This document shows positions 1 through 8,583 of a stretch of DNA of 64,000 bases, in pieces (position 1 is the first letter of the stretch; each line of letters begins with the position of its first letter). Position numbers and translations under genes: made by a program. A model generated the notes under the pieces. It saw only the letters and a list, made by a program, of their open reading frames with translations. It was not told the DNA's origin and did not search any database. Source of the stretch: JALFST01 sp022779285 (GTDB lineage: Bacteria > Bacillota > Clostridia > Tissierellales > Peptoniphilaceae); NCBI GenBank assembly GCA_050313895.1, contig JBNPMI010000006.1. The stretch is one strand, 5' to 3'.

Positions 1-282
1 TTTCGCATCGGGCAAAATCTGCATCAGCCCGCTCGCCCCGACCTTGCTGACCGCATCGGAGCGGAAATCGGATTCCGTCTTCACAATCCCCGCTACAAGA
101 TACGGATCCAATCCGGCTGATTTTGCAGCCTCCTGAATTTCCGCGCTGTATGACAGCGGATAGTTTTTTGTGCCTTGCACAACTGCCGCATAACAAACCG
201 CAAGCGCAAGGATCGCGATGATGATGAGAAAAATAATCAGATTGCGAAGTATTCTTCCAAAGGTACGTAATACAGTTTTCAT
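1..282 (-). CDS. Lytic transglycosylase, SLT domain (partial, 3' end outside window)
   Basis: The first 94 residues of a membrane-anchored murein lytic transglycosylase can be read on the minus strand; the rest lies left of the window. A basic N-terminus is followed by a hydrophobic segment (about residues 14-33), then the start of a Slt-type domain. The probable catalytic Glu lies in VKTESDFRSDAVSKVGASG, and GLMQILP is the usual motif after it. The enzyme would cleave peptidoglycan glycan strands outside the membrane. Its ATG overlaps the coaE stop codon (ATGA at 279-282), so it is translationally coupled as the third gene of polA-coaE-slt. Confidence 0.85.
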   Translation of the reverse strand, partial: MKTVLRTFGRILRNLIIFLIIIAILALAVCYAAVVQGTKNYPLSYSAEIQEAAKSAGLDPYLVAGIVKTESDFRSDAVSKVGASGLMQILPDAK

Positions 283-881
283 ATTTTTTTTACCCTTTTT
301 AATGCCTCTTCTATTTGCCCATATAGCGCCGATATCGTTCCATCATTTCGAATAATACAATCCGCAAGCCGGAAACGTTCTTCACCCATTTGAGACTGTA
401 TTCTCAGCACTGCCTCTCGCCTCGTCAAGCCATCCCTTTTCATGATTCTCGAAATTCGAAGCTCAAGCGGAGCATCAACCACCCAAACCTCATCCATGGA
501 AAGCGCCTTCGCCCGGTCCCATGTTTCCATAAGAAGCGGAATATCAAAGAAAAGTAATCCATTTCCATGCGCTTTCTCCCAAGACAGCGCCCTTTCCTCC
601 ATCTCCTGATAAATAACGGGATGGGACAGAGAATCCAATTTTTTTCGTTGAATTGCATCCTGAAATACAATGCTTCCTAACCTTCTTCGGTCGATATTTC
701 CGTCCTCTAATAGAATATCACAACCAAAATGAGCAACAAGAGCTTGATACAGCTTTTTCCCGGGAAGCATGAGCTCGTGAACAATCGCATCCGCATCAAT
801 TACGGGATATCCTGCTTGCTGCAAATATTTTGTCACCATAGACTTTCCGGATGCAATTCCACCTGTTAAGCCGATACGCAT
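279..881 (-). CDS. coaE: Dephospho-CoA kinase
   Basis: CoaE catalyses the last step of coenzyme A synthesis, ATP-dependent 3'-phosphorylation of dephospho-CoA in the cytoplasm. The 200-residue protein has the usual family length. It opens with MRIGLTGGIASGKS, whose P-loop is GGIASGKS, followed by the DAD motif (VIDADAIVHEL, about residue 30) and the later DIPLL element (about residue 113). It lies 17 bp downstream of polA and overlaps the following transglycosylase gene by 4 bp. The polA-coaE order is common in Bacillota. Confidence 0.95.
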   Translation of the reverse strand: MRIGLTGGIASGKSMVTKYLQQAGYPVIDADAIVHELMLPGKKLYQALVAHFGCDILLEDGNIDRRRLGSIVFQDAIQRKKLDSLSHPVIYQEMEERALSWEKAHGNGLLFFDIPLLMETWDRAKALSMDEVWVVDAPLELRISRIMKRDGLTRREAVLRIQSQMGEERFRLADCIIRNDGTISALYGQIEEALKRVKKI

Positions 882-898
882 GCCTGCCTCCTAACACT

Positions 899-3556
899 TT
901 ATTTGGTCTCAAACCAGCTCTTGCCAATTTTCATGTCTGCGATAAGGGGCACGGCAAAATTTCCGATGCTTTGCATGATTTGCACAACGAGTTCGCCGAT
1001 TTCCTCCGCCTCGTCTTCAGGCGCTTCCAAAATCAATTCATCATGTACCTGAAGCACGAGGCGTGCGCGGCTGTGTCTTTCTCTCAAGGCCTGATCCACC
1101 TGAAGCATTGCCATCTTGATAACATCCGCAGCCGTTCCCTGAATCGGTGTGTTGAGCGCAACACGTTCTCCGAAGCTGCGAATCGAATAATTTCTGCTTT
1201 TCAGCTCCGGAATATTTCTGCGGCGTCCAAAAGCCGTTTCTACGTACCCCTGCTCATGTGCCTGTTCCACAATGCGCGTCATATACTCGCGAATGGACGG
1301 ATAGGTGTCCTTATATCCCTCGATATAAGCTTTGGCTTCAGCTCTGGAAATTCCCAAATCCTGAGACAAGCCATAGTCGCTGATTCCATAGATGATTCCG
1401 AAATTGACCGCTTTTGCATGAGATCGTTGAAGCGCTGTGACCTCTTCCAAAGGAATGTGATTCACCTCAGCAGCGGTTTTCCTATGAATGTCCTCACCCT
1501 GGCGGAAGGCCTCAAGCATTGTCTGATCTCCGCTCAGTGATGCCAGAATGCGCAATTCTATTTGAGAATAGTCAGCATCGATGAGAAGATTTCCCTCTTC
1601 GGCAACAAATACGGAACGAAGCTTTCTTCCCTCCTCCGTGCGAATGGGAATATTTTGCAAATTCGGCTCCGTTGAAGAAAGTCTGCCCGTTGCCGCAACA
1701 TTTTGGCGGAAACAAGATCGTACACGCTGATCCGGATCAATGTATGGATAAAAGCCATCTATATAAGTACTCATCAGCTTAGACAGCTTTCTGTAGTTAA
1801 GAATTGCCCTTGCGATCGGGTGTACCTTCACGAGCTTTTCCAGCACATCGACATTTGTGGAATATCCGGTTTTCGTCTTTTTTCCATGAGGAAGCTTCAT
1901 ATGTTCAAAAAGGACCTCGCCCATTTGCTTTGGCGAATTGATATTGAAGCTCTCTCCGGCAAGCCCCAGGACCTCCGCCTCATATTTTTGTAACACTGCG
2001 GAAAACTCAACCTTCAGCTCGTCCAAAACGTGAGTATCAACCGCCACTCCGTTTTTCTCCATCCGCGCCAGAACTCCTGCCAGCGGATTTTCAATCGTTT
2101 CATACAGCTCATACATTCCCATATCCTTGAGCTGTTGAGATACAATCTCTTTCGCCTTCCACAATGTCGTGAGCATGCCGGAAACAAAATTTCCCAAAGC
2201 GTCTTGCGAAAGCTCTGTAAATTCCATTCTGGATTTTCCCTTGCCAAGCAGGTCAACCGGACCCTGAATCGCTGCAAGTCCCGCAGCCTCCGCAAGTGAA
2301 GCTATGGAATAGCTCGAACGGTTGGGGTCGATCAGGTACTCCATCAGCATCATATCATCATAGGTGCCCTCCAGCAAAATGCCTGTTTTCCCAAGAAGCA
2401 CCATGGCCTCCTTGATGTCATAGCCGATCCAGTGACGCGTCTCATTTTGAAAGATCGGAGCGAATAATTCACAAAATTCGGTTTCATTTTCTGAAATATC
2501 CAAGATCCTCGTCCCTGAATTGTCATCGAAAAAACATGCAAATACGGGATACGCATGCTGATAGCTTTCTTCATTTCCGAGAATTGCAAAAGCACAGATT
2601 TTGTTCTCCTGAAGAGAGCTCGCCACACTCTTCCAGTCTTTGTCATGAACCAATTCAAATTCATAGCTTTGTACAATTTCAGGCGCATCAACGGCAAAAC
2701 GGGAAGCCAGAGTTTTGAACTCCAGGCGTGTCAAGCGATCCATCAATTTCTCTCTATCCATAGGCTTCGGCGTATAATGAAGCGGATCCGTTTCCATGGG
2801 CACCTCCCGGAAAATGGTTCCCAATTTGCGGCTCAAATACGCTAAATTCCGATTTTCCTCCAGATTCTGCCTTAATTTCTTTCCTGCAATGGAATCAATA
2901 TTTTCATATACTCCATCAATGCTTGTATATTCCCGAATCAATTTCAATGCGGTTTTTTCGCCGACTCCCGGAACCCCCGGAATATTATCCGAGGGATCTC
3001 CCTGCAGTCCCTTGACCTCGATGAGCTGCTGCGGCTGTAAACCGTATTTTTCCCGGATCCACTCGCAGTTTACAATTTCCAGCTCGGAAATACCTTTCTT
3101 CGTGAAGAGCACATCGGTAAGCGAATCCACCAGCTGAAAATAGTCTCGGTCTCCCGTCAGGAGATAGCTCTGCAGGCCACGCCCCTCTGCATGCCTGGCT
3201 AATGTGCCGATCAAATCATCCGCTTCATATCCATCCATATCAATATGGCATACGCCCATGGCGTCTAAAACATCCTTCACAATGCCGAATTGGGAAGAGA
3301 GCTCGCTCGGCGTTTCCTGACGGTTCGCTTTATATGCCTCATAGTCTTTTTTTCGAAATGTCGGAGTGCTTTTATCAAAAGCCACCACCACATAATCGGG
3401 AGAAAGCATATCCACCGCCTTCAAATACATATTTAAAAAACCGTATACGCCGTTCGTATAGATTCCGTCCTTTGTTGTCAGGTTTCGAATTGCATAAAAC
3501 GCTCGAAACAATAAACCCGAACCGTCAATCATCAGGAATTTCTTTTTTTCTTCCAT
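899..3556 (-). CDS. polA: DNA polymerase I
   Basis: This is the repair and Okazaki-fragment-processing polymerase. The N-terminal 5' nuclease domain (about residues 1-290) carries LMIDGSGLLFRAFYA and the helix-hairpin-helix region GVPGVGEKTA. The C-terminal polymerase domain has motif A (DADYSQIELRIL) and motif C (QVHDELILE). The middle 3'-5' exonuclease-like domain lacks the DxE acidic pair at its expected site (CAFAILGNEES), so proofreading is probably absent, as in many Bacillota PolI enzymes. I start it at the ATG at 3556 because AGGAGG lies 8 bp upstream; the open frame extends 20 codons further but without such a site. That gives 885 residues. Confidence 0.95.
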   Translation of the reverse strand: MEEKKKFLMIDGSGLLFRAFYAIRNLTTKDGIYTNGVYGFLNMYLKAVDMLSPDYVVVAFDKSTPTFRKKDYEAYKANRQETPSELSSQFGIVKDVLDAMGVCHIDMDGYEADDLIGTLARHAEGRGLQSYLLTGDRDYFQLVDSLTDVLFTKKGISELEIVNCEWIREKYGLQPQQLIEVKGLQGDPSDNIPGVPGVGEKTALKLIREYTSIDGVYENIDSIAGKKLRQNLEENRNLAYLSRKLGTIFREVPMETDPLHYTPKPMDREKLMDRLTRLEFKTLASRFAVDAPEIVQSYEFELVHDKDWKSVASSLQENKICAFAILGNEESYQHAYPVFACFFDDNSGTRILDISENETEFCELFAPIFQNETRHWIGYDIKEAMVLLGKTGILLEGTYDDMMLMEYLIDPNRSSYSIASLAEAAGLAAIQGPVDLLGKGKSRMEFTELSQDALGNFVSGMLTTLWKAKEIVSQQLKDMGMYELYETIENPLAGVLARMEKNGVAVDTHVLDELKVEFSAVLQKYEAEVLGLAGESFNINSPKQMGEVLFEHMKLPHGKKTKTGYSTNVDVLEKLVKVHPIARAILNYRKLSKLMSTYIDGFYPYIDPDQRVRSCFRQNVAATGRLSSTEPNLQNIPIRTEEGRKLRSVFVAEEGNLLIDADYSQIELRILASLSGDQTMLEAFRQGEDIHRKTAAEVNHIPLEEVTALQRSHAKAVNFGIIYGISDYGLSQDLGISRAEAKAYIEGYKDTYPSIREYMTRIVEQAHEQGYVETAFGRRRNIPELKSRNYSIRSFGERVALNTPIQGTAADVIKMAMLQVDQALRERHSRARLVLQVHDELILEAPEDEAEEIGELVVQIMQSIGNFAVPLIADMKIGKSWFETK

Positions 3557-3614
3557 TTCAGCCGCCTCCTCGGTGTTGCTTTCCACGGACATGCCATGAC
3601 ATGGTTTCGTATAC

Positions 3615-3639
3615 AAAAAAAGCCACGCATTGCGTGGCT
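3615..3639 (-). terminator. Rho-independent terminator of the tRNA-Leu gene
   Basis: On the minus strand an 8-bp GC-rich stem (AGCCACGC with GCGTGGCT, 3-nt loop) is followed by a run of six T. It begins 3 nt after the tRNA 3' end and lies upstream of polA, so it separates tRNA transcription from the polA operon. Confidence 0.85.
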
Positions 3640-3641
3640 TA

Positions 3642-3726
3642 TGCTGGTGGTGGGACTTGAACCCACACGCGGGGATACCGCAACAGATTTTGAGTCTGTC
3701 TCGTCTGCCAATTCCGACACACCAGC
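3642..3726 (-). tRNA. tRNA-Leu (anticodon CAA)
   Basis: The minus strand folds into an 85-nt class II tRNA. The acceptor stem GCTGGTG pairs with CACCAGC and ends in discriminator A. The anticodon stem ACAGA/TCTGT encloses loop CTCAAAA, giving anticodon CAA. A long variable arm (GCGGTATCCCCGC) and a T-loop reading GGTTCAAGTCC follow. The long variable arm and A discriminator fit leucine. The 3' CCA is not encoded. It is a single tRNA gene, not a cluster. Confidence 0.95.
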
Positions 3727-3736
3727 TTGCCGAAGT

Positions 3737-3765
3737 ATTCTATCAAAAATATTTCGATCACGCAA
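3737..3765 (-). promoter_or_regulatory. Sigma-A-type promoter of tRNA-Leu
   Basis: On the minus strand, a -35 TTGCGT (3760-3765) and -10 TAGAAT (3737-3742) are separated by exactly 17 bp. The -10 ends 10 bp before the mature tRNA 5' end. Confidence 0.7.
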
Positions 3766-3926
3766 ATTCTTTTTCAGTATATCATGAATTGCCAAGCCGA
3801 TCTCTCATGCTATATGGATCATCAATTATGGGATAATTTTGATGAAAATGAAGCAAAATAATACTTATGATTGCTATCACATTTTCTTGTTTGCAGTTAC
3901 AATTAAGAAATAGAAAAGGAGGCCGC

Positions 3927-5804
3927 ATGGAATTCACAAGCTCTCAAATGGAAGCCATCTCTCATAAAAACGGACCTTGTCTTGTTCTGGCGGTTCCCGG
4001 CGCCGGCAAAACGACCGTGCTGCTCGCACGAATCCAATCGCTCCTGAATGCCGGAATTCCCGCAAATCAAATCGCATCCATCACATTTTCTCGTCAGCAG
4101 GCCAGGGACATGCAGGCTCGCTTTTTTTCGGTTCACGACAAAAAGCAAGGAGAACCGGCCTTCTCTACAATCCACGCATTTTGTTTTCAGATACTCCGTC
4201 ATTATGCTGCACAAAAAAATGAGATGTTGTCTCTGATTGAAGGACATCCCAAATGGAGTAAATATCAGTTCTTAAGAGAACGCTTCGCCTTTTATCAAAA
4301 CCGCGCCATTACGGAGGAGGAAACGGAGGATTATTTCCGAATCGACGGTTACTTGAAAAATGCGCTCATGACCTATGAGCAATATCGGATAAAAAGTGGA
4401 GAAAGTTTCCCTCACTTTCAAGAGATTTCGCATGATTATATTCAATTTAAGGAGTCTCATAATCTCATCGATTTTGATGATATGCTGATCCGAACCTTGC
4501 AGATTCTGGATCAGGATCCGGATTTGCTGAACTCTCTTCGCAGGCGTTTTCCGTTTTTACAGGTAGACGAAGCTCAGGATACATCCTTGATTCAATGGAG
4601 AATCATTCAGCTTTTAGCTGCTCCGGAAAACAATCTTCTTATGGTCGCGGATGATGATCAGTCCATCTATGGATTTCGAGGCGCCGATCCCCAATATCTC
4701 CTTCAATTCAAGAAATTTTATCCGGATGCAAAAATTATACTCATGCAGGAGAACTATCGTTCCTCATCGAATATTGTGGAAATCGCCTCCCATTTCATTG
4801 TCAAAAACAACGATCGATATGAAAAGAATATCACTGCAACACAAGAAGGCAATGATCGGGTACGGATTCTTCTCGTAAAATCCCTGTCACGGCAGCTTCA
4901 GGAAATAAAAAAAGAACTCGCCATGCAGAATAAAAATGAGACCACCGCAATTCTCTTTCGTAATAATCTCTCCGCAATTGCCATAGCTGAGCTTTTTCAA
5001 CAAATGAATCTCCATTTTTCGAGCAATGCCGACCCCCATAAGTTTTTTCGGAATCCCATTCTTGCGGATATCCTGCACATTCTTCATTTTTCTGTCGATC
5101 CGACCGATTTGAGAACATTCCAAAAAATCTACTATAAACTCGGCGCCTATTTAAAGAAAATCTTTCTGGAGAAAATCTCTGTATTAGATCCGTATCTGCC
5201 CGTCCTGGAAAGGCTGGCCGAGCTTCCTGATACACAAAATCGTTTTTACCGAGAAAAAATCGGATCTTTACAGGCTTCTTTTTCCCGTTTACGCTTTCTT
5301 TCGCCGAAGGATGCGATCGATGAGATCCTTGTCCGGCTTGGTTATGGACAATATCTTCAGGAGCATTCCCGCCGACAGAAGAAGCCTCTGGCTCAAAGTT
5401 ACCGAACGATCGAAACGCTCCGCATAATTGCGGAAGCCTCCGCTGATTTTCCTGATCTTGAGCGGCATCTGAAAAAGCTCTACGACTCGCTCCTCCATCC
5501 CTCAGACATAAGCAATGTCACTCTCTCCACGATCCACGGTGCCAAAGGCTTAGAATACGATAATGTCTGGCTGATTGATCTGATTCAGGAGGAGTTTCCC
5601 TCAATGTCGGCTCTGGAAAATTTGCGGCACGGAGACGCAGACCTGCTGGAGGAGGAACGCCGCCTTTTTTATGTGGGGATCACTCGCGCAAAAAAAAGAT
5701 TGCGGCTCATTGGACGAACCGCAATTGATGGCAAAAAACAGGATTATTCTCAATTTCTCGATGAATTAACGAGCGGAAAAATTCGCCGGAAAAGAAGAAA
5801 ATGA
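3927..5804 (+). CDS. UvrD/PcrA-like superfamily 1 DNA helicase
   Basis: This is a 625-residue ATP-dependent 3'-5' helicase of the UvrD/Rep class. Walker A is VPGAGKTT (about residue 29). The Walker B region reads QVDEAQDTSL, motif III VADDDQSIYGFRG, motif IV QENYRSS, motif V LSTIHGAKGLEYD and motif VI LFYVGITRAKK. At 625 residues it is shorter than typical PcrA (over 700), so it may be a paralogue rather than the housekeeping helicase. I chose the ATG at 3927 because AAAGGAGG lies just upstream and the GAGKTT motif then falls at the usual distance. It is convergent with the next gene; the two stop codons are 3 bp apart. It is one of few plus-strand genes in this part. Confidence 0.9.
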   Translation: MEFTSSQMEAISHKNGPCLVLAVPGAGKTTVLLARIQSLLNAGIPANQIASITFSRQQARDMQARFFSVHDKKQGEPAFSTIHAFCFQILRHYAAQKNEMLSLIEGHPKWSKYQFLRERFAFYQNRAITEEETEDYFRIDGYLKNALMTYEQYRIKSGESFPHFQEISHDYIQFKESHNLIDFDDMLIRTLQILDQDPDLLNSLRRRFPFLQVDEAQDTSLIQWRIIQLLAAPENNLLMVADDDQSIYGFRGADPQYLLQFKKFYPDAKIILMQENYRSSSNIVEIASHFIVKNNDRYEKNITATQEGNDRVRILLVKSLSRQLQEIKKELAMQNKNETTAILFRNNLSAIAIAELFQQMNLHFSSNADPHKFFRNPILADILHILHFSVDPTDLRTFQKIYYKLGAYLKKIFLEKISVLDPYLPVLERLAELPDTQNRFYREKIGSLQASFSRLRFLSPKDAIDEILVRLGYGQYLQEHSRRQKKPLAQSYRTIETLRIIAEASADFPDLERHLKKLYDSLLHPSDISNVTLSTIHGAKGLEYDNVWLIDLIQEEFPSMSALENLRHGDADLLEEERRLFYVGITRAKKRLRLIGRTAIDGKKQDYSQFLDELTSGKIRRKRRK

Positions 5805-5807
5805 TGA

Positions 5808-6365
5808 TTATACGGAGCCTTGCGGCCGCATGGAACGTTCACAATCCCTTTTATTCGCTGTCACTAATTCATCAAAGCAGAGCGGACGATATCCGATCAC
5901 ATCTACCCCGCAGTTCAGCGCCTTCGGCAGCATTCTCACTCTTTCCTGTGTTAAAGAGGGATGATTGTGTATGTGCCCATAGAGATGCCATGTTCCATAG
6001 TAATAACCGTCCCACTCCAATAAGGGATAATGAAATAAGTCCAACCGATGTCTTCCATCCTGAATCACAAGATAGTCCGCGATCTCTTCAAAATAGGTGT
6101 GTAAACAAGGATTTTCCCGAATGATGCCGTCATGATTGCCACAGATCAGATGCAGACGACCCTTCAGCCTGATCAGATATTGCTCCGGCTCAGCTACGCG
6201 ATGCATCAGATCACCGATAATATACACATCATCCCATTCTCGCACCGTCCTGTTCCATGACGAAATCATAAATTCGTCCATCTCCTCGACCGTTTCAAAC
6301 GGGCGGTGACAAAAATCAATCACGCGCTCATCGCCAAAATGACAGTCGGCGATGTAATAATTCAT
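5808..6365 (-). CDS. Calcineurin-like metallophosphoesterase
   Basis: This 185-residue protein has the ordered motifs of the small metallophosphoesterase family. ADCHFGD occupies the DxH position, followed by IIGDL, CGNHDG, LFHYPL and YGHIHNH, which together form the two-metal site. It should hydrolyse a phosphomono- or diester in the cytoplasm; the substrate cannot be read from sequence. The start has AGAGGGGAAAG just upstream. It follows the pseudouridine synthase gene by 22 bp and is probably cotranscribed with it. Confidence 0.85.
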   Translation of the reverse strand: MNYYIADCHFGDERVIDFCHRPFETVEEMDEFMISSWNRTVREWDDVYIIGDLMHRVAEPEQYLIRLKGRLHLICGNHDGIIRENPCLHTYFEEIADYLVIQDGRHRLDLFHYPLLEWDGYYYGTWHLYGHIHNHPSLTQERVRMLPKALNCGVDVIGYRPLCFDELVTANKRDCERSMRPQGSV

Positions 6366-6387
6366 CTTTCCCCTCTTCCTATGTTTC

Positions 6388-7113
6388 TTAATTCACTGTC
6401 GTTTTCCTGACAAGTCCGCGCAGTGTGTCCAATTCTTCCTTCGTCAACTCACGATACTCTCCGTATGCAAGTCGAGGATCCAAGCGCAACGTCCCCATGG
6501 AAATTCTTTTTAATTGTAAAACCTTTTTCCCTCGTAATGCAAACATTCTTTTTACCTGATGATATTTTCCCTCCATAATATGAACCAGCGCTTTTTTTGT
6601 ATCCAGAATTTGCAATTCAGCAGGCATTGTCCATATTTTTTCAGGCTCAAGGAAAAAACCTTTTTGAAAGGCTTGCCGGTCTTCTTCTGTAACATCGTCA
6701 TCCAATAGTGCTTCGTATCCCTTCTGAACGTGATGCTTCGGTGAAAGCAGCTCATGTGCCAAGCGGCCGTCATTGGTTATCAGAAGAAGACCGGTTGTGT
6801 CCTTATCTAATCTGCCAACGGGAAACAGATCCGGCACTTGATCCTCATCTCGAATGAAATCTATGACGGTTGTACGATGATCTCGAGTCGCTGATAAAGC
6901 ATCGACGGGCTTATTCATCATATAGTATCGGTATTTTCTATATGAAAGTATCGTTTCATCCACGGTAACGGCATCGGTTTCTTCAATTTTCGTTTTACCG
7001 GCTACAATCACTTTTCCATTTACATGAACATGCCCTTCCGCAATCAGGTGATTTACCTCTTTGCGAGATCCTATTCCCGAATTTGCTAAAAACTTATCCA
7101 AGCGCAGCTTCAT
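6388..7113 (-). CDS. Pseudouridine synthase, RsuA/RluB/RluE family
   Basis: The enzyme converts uridine to pseudouridine in ribosomal RNA. An N-terminal S4 RNA-binding domain (MKLRLDKFLANSGIGSRKEV) precedes the catalytic domain. The active-site Asp lies in FPVGRLDKDTTGLLLITNDG. A later QVKRMFALRGKKVLQLKR block is typical of the RsuA/RluB group. At 241 residues it fits the RsuA group, so a 16S rRNA target is likely, but RluB-like specificity cannot be excluded. GAGGAG lies 4 bp before the ATG and overlaps the stop region of the upstream regulator gene, 7 bp away. Confidence 0.9.
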   Translation of the reverse strand: MKLRLDKFLANSGIGSRKEVNHLIAEGHVHVNGKVIVAGKTKIEETDAVTVDETILSYRKYRYYMMNKPVDALSATRDHRTTVIDFIRDEDQVPDLFPVGRLDKDTTGLLLITNDGRLAHELLSPKHHVQKGYEALLDDDVTEEDRQAFQKGFFLEPEKIWTMPAELQILDTKKALVHIMEGKYHQVKRMFALRGKKVLQLKRISMGTLRLDPRLAYGEYRELTKEELDTLRGLVRKTTVN

Positions 7114-7120
7114 CGACTCC

Positions 7121-7807
7121 TCACAACAGTTCTTTTTGGAAGCGATACCCTCGCCCCCATACAGTTCGAATCAGATTTGGAAATCCCAGCTTCGAACATT
7201 TGGTACGTATCCGGCGCACATATACGTCCGCTGTTCGGCTTTGACTGTCCGTTTCTCCTCCAAGCTTTGTCAGCAGCTGCGTTCTGCTGACCACAGCGCC
7301 TTCCGCAGCCCAGAGATGATAGAAGACCTCAAATTCACGCATCGTAAGCTCAATTTGGTTTTGTTGATAGCTGAGCGTATGATGTATGAAATCTGCCTCG
7401 ATTTGACCGATTTCCATTACGGCGTTTTTTTTACCGGTATCCTTCCGGGTTTTCCACCGCCGAAGCACACAGCGAATCCGTGACTTCAGTTCGAGGAAAT
7501 CGATTGGAAAGCGCATATAATCGTCATATCCGTATTCTAAGCAAAGGACAGCCTCCGTGCTTGTGGAATGCTCAGAAACAACTATCATGGGAACAAAAAC
7601 GTCATCCTCCATGCGTCTGCGAAAATCCAGAGCATTTCCGTCCTCCAGTTGACTGCCGACAAGACAAAATTGGAACTCTTGTTTTGTCAATAGCTCATGA
7701 GCGCATGCAATTGTCGACGCTTCATAAACAATCATACCATCCGTTTCGAGACTGTACTTCAAATCTTCTACGAATTCCCGATCCCGATGCGCAATCATCA
7801 ATTGCAT
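7121..7807 (-). CDS. Atypical OmpR/PhoB-type response regulator lacking the phospho-acceptor Asp
   Basis: This 228-residue protein has a receiver-like domain (1-120) and a C-terminal winged helix ending TVWGRGYRF. The receiver is degenerate. The position of the phosphorylated Asp is Gly51 (LVGSQLEDG, where DxxLPDG is expected). The conserved Lys before Pro is replaced (DYMRFPID), and the acidic pocket is reduced to HRD. It therefore probably acts independently of phosphorylation, perhaps by constitutive dimerisation. No histidine kinase is adjacent. AAAGGAGG sits upstream of the ATG. The gene is 7 bp from the pseudouridine synthase gene and 57 bp from the HTH gene upstream. Confidence 0.85.
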   Translation of the reverse strand: MQLMIAHRDREFVEDLKYSLETDGMIVYEASTIACAHELLTKQEFQFCLVGSQLEDGNALDFRRRMEDDVFVPMIVVSEHSTSTEAVLCLEYGYDDYMRFPIDFLELKSRIRCVLRRWKTRKDTGKKNAVMEIGQIEADFIHHTLSYQQNQIELTMREFEVFYHLWAAEGAVVSRTQLLTKLGGETDSQSRTADVYVRRIRTKCSKLGFPNLIRTVWGRGYRFQKELL

Positions 7808-7864
7808 CTCCAGCCTCCTTTCTTGCTATGCATACCATATCAGGAATTTCATGATTTGAAAAGA

Positions 7865-8371
7865 CTAATTGCGGTCCGGCTTTTTGTTTGAAGGTCCGGC
7901 CCGAAAAATCCTTTCATATTCCAATGCCAGACGATCAATCACCTCTGCATTTTTCCGATAGAAGGTGCTGCGTGAGAAAAAAAGGGTTCCGCAGATCACA
8001 CGAACGGACAATTGTTCAAAATATCGAAGCTTAACAAGCTTCAATGCATCTTCATCCAGATTGAACAAAAGAAGCTGCATCAGTTGATGTTCTGCCCGCA
8101 GATCATATAAATGCTGCAGGATATTTTCTTTTTCCACCACCAGGACCTCTTGTATTGATTTTTTTGTCGTTTCTCCCGTCTTGCTGCATTGCAATGCAGG
8201 AGCATGTACACCTCCCGTTCTTTCTCGAATTTGATAATCCGTACTCCACTCCCGAATCAGATCGTCCTCCTCAATTCTTTTCAGTTTCTTCAGGTTTGAC
8301 TGATATCCTTCCAACATTCTGAGCACGTTTTTTCTGGATTCCTCCGAAGAAATATAGATATGTCTTTTCAT
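7865..8371 (-). CDS. Small HTH protein, ArpU/sigma region 4-like (unknown role)
   Basis: This 168-residue protein is not firmly recognised. The N-terminal part is charged and helical. The C-terminal part (about 105-155) reads LKLVKLRYFEQLSVRVICGTLFFS, followed by RSTFYRK, the pattern of a sigma-70 region 4 or phage ArpU-type helix-turn-helix. It is probably a DNA-binding regulator. It lies directly upstream of the atypical response regulator on the same strand (57 bp), so the two may be cotranscribed. A weak GAAGGGAA ribosome site precedes the ATG. Confidence 0.6.
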   Translation of the reverse strand: MKRHIYISSEESRKNVLRMLEGYQSNLKKLKRIEEDDLIREWSTDYQIRERTGGVHAPALQCSKTGETTKKSIQEVLVVEKENILQHLYDLRAEHQLMQLLLFNLDEDALKLVKLRYFEQLSVRVICGTLFFSRSTFYRKNAEVIDRLALEYERIFRAGPSNKKPDRN

Positions 8372-8540
8372 TTTTCCCTTCTTTCTATGGTTTTTGATGC
8401 CCAGAGATGAACGATACCTGTTTTCCCGTGTTTTTTTAATTGTAGCATGAAAAAAACAAAAGAATTTCCCATATATCCGATTTTTTGTCTACTTTTTCGA
8501 TATAAATTGTAACATTTAGTTTTTTTTCTAAAAAATACTA

Positions 8541-8570
8541 AAAAAAAAGCGGGAGCCGAAGCTCCCGCTT
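8541..8570 (-). terminator. Terminator of the groES-groEL operon
   Basis: On the minus strand a 10-bp stem (AAGCGGGAGC with GCTCCCGCTT, 4-nt loop) is followed by a T run (the A run at 8541-8548). It begins 14 bp after the groEL stop. The 169 bp between it and the HTH gene contain no convincing gene. Confidence 0.9.
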
Positions 8571-8583
8571 TCTGTAACAATGA

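Noticed and set aside
851..1540. 229-residue plus-strand frame opposite polA
   Set aside because: Antisense shadow of a well-supported gene with no ribosome site or family features.
8368..8580. 70-residue minus-strand open frame between groEL and the HTH gene
   Set aside because: It spans the groEL terminator and has no ribosome site or family resemblance; chance frame.
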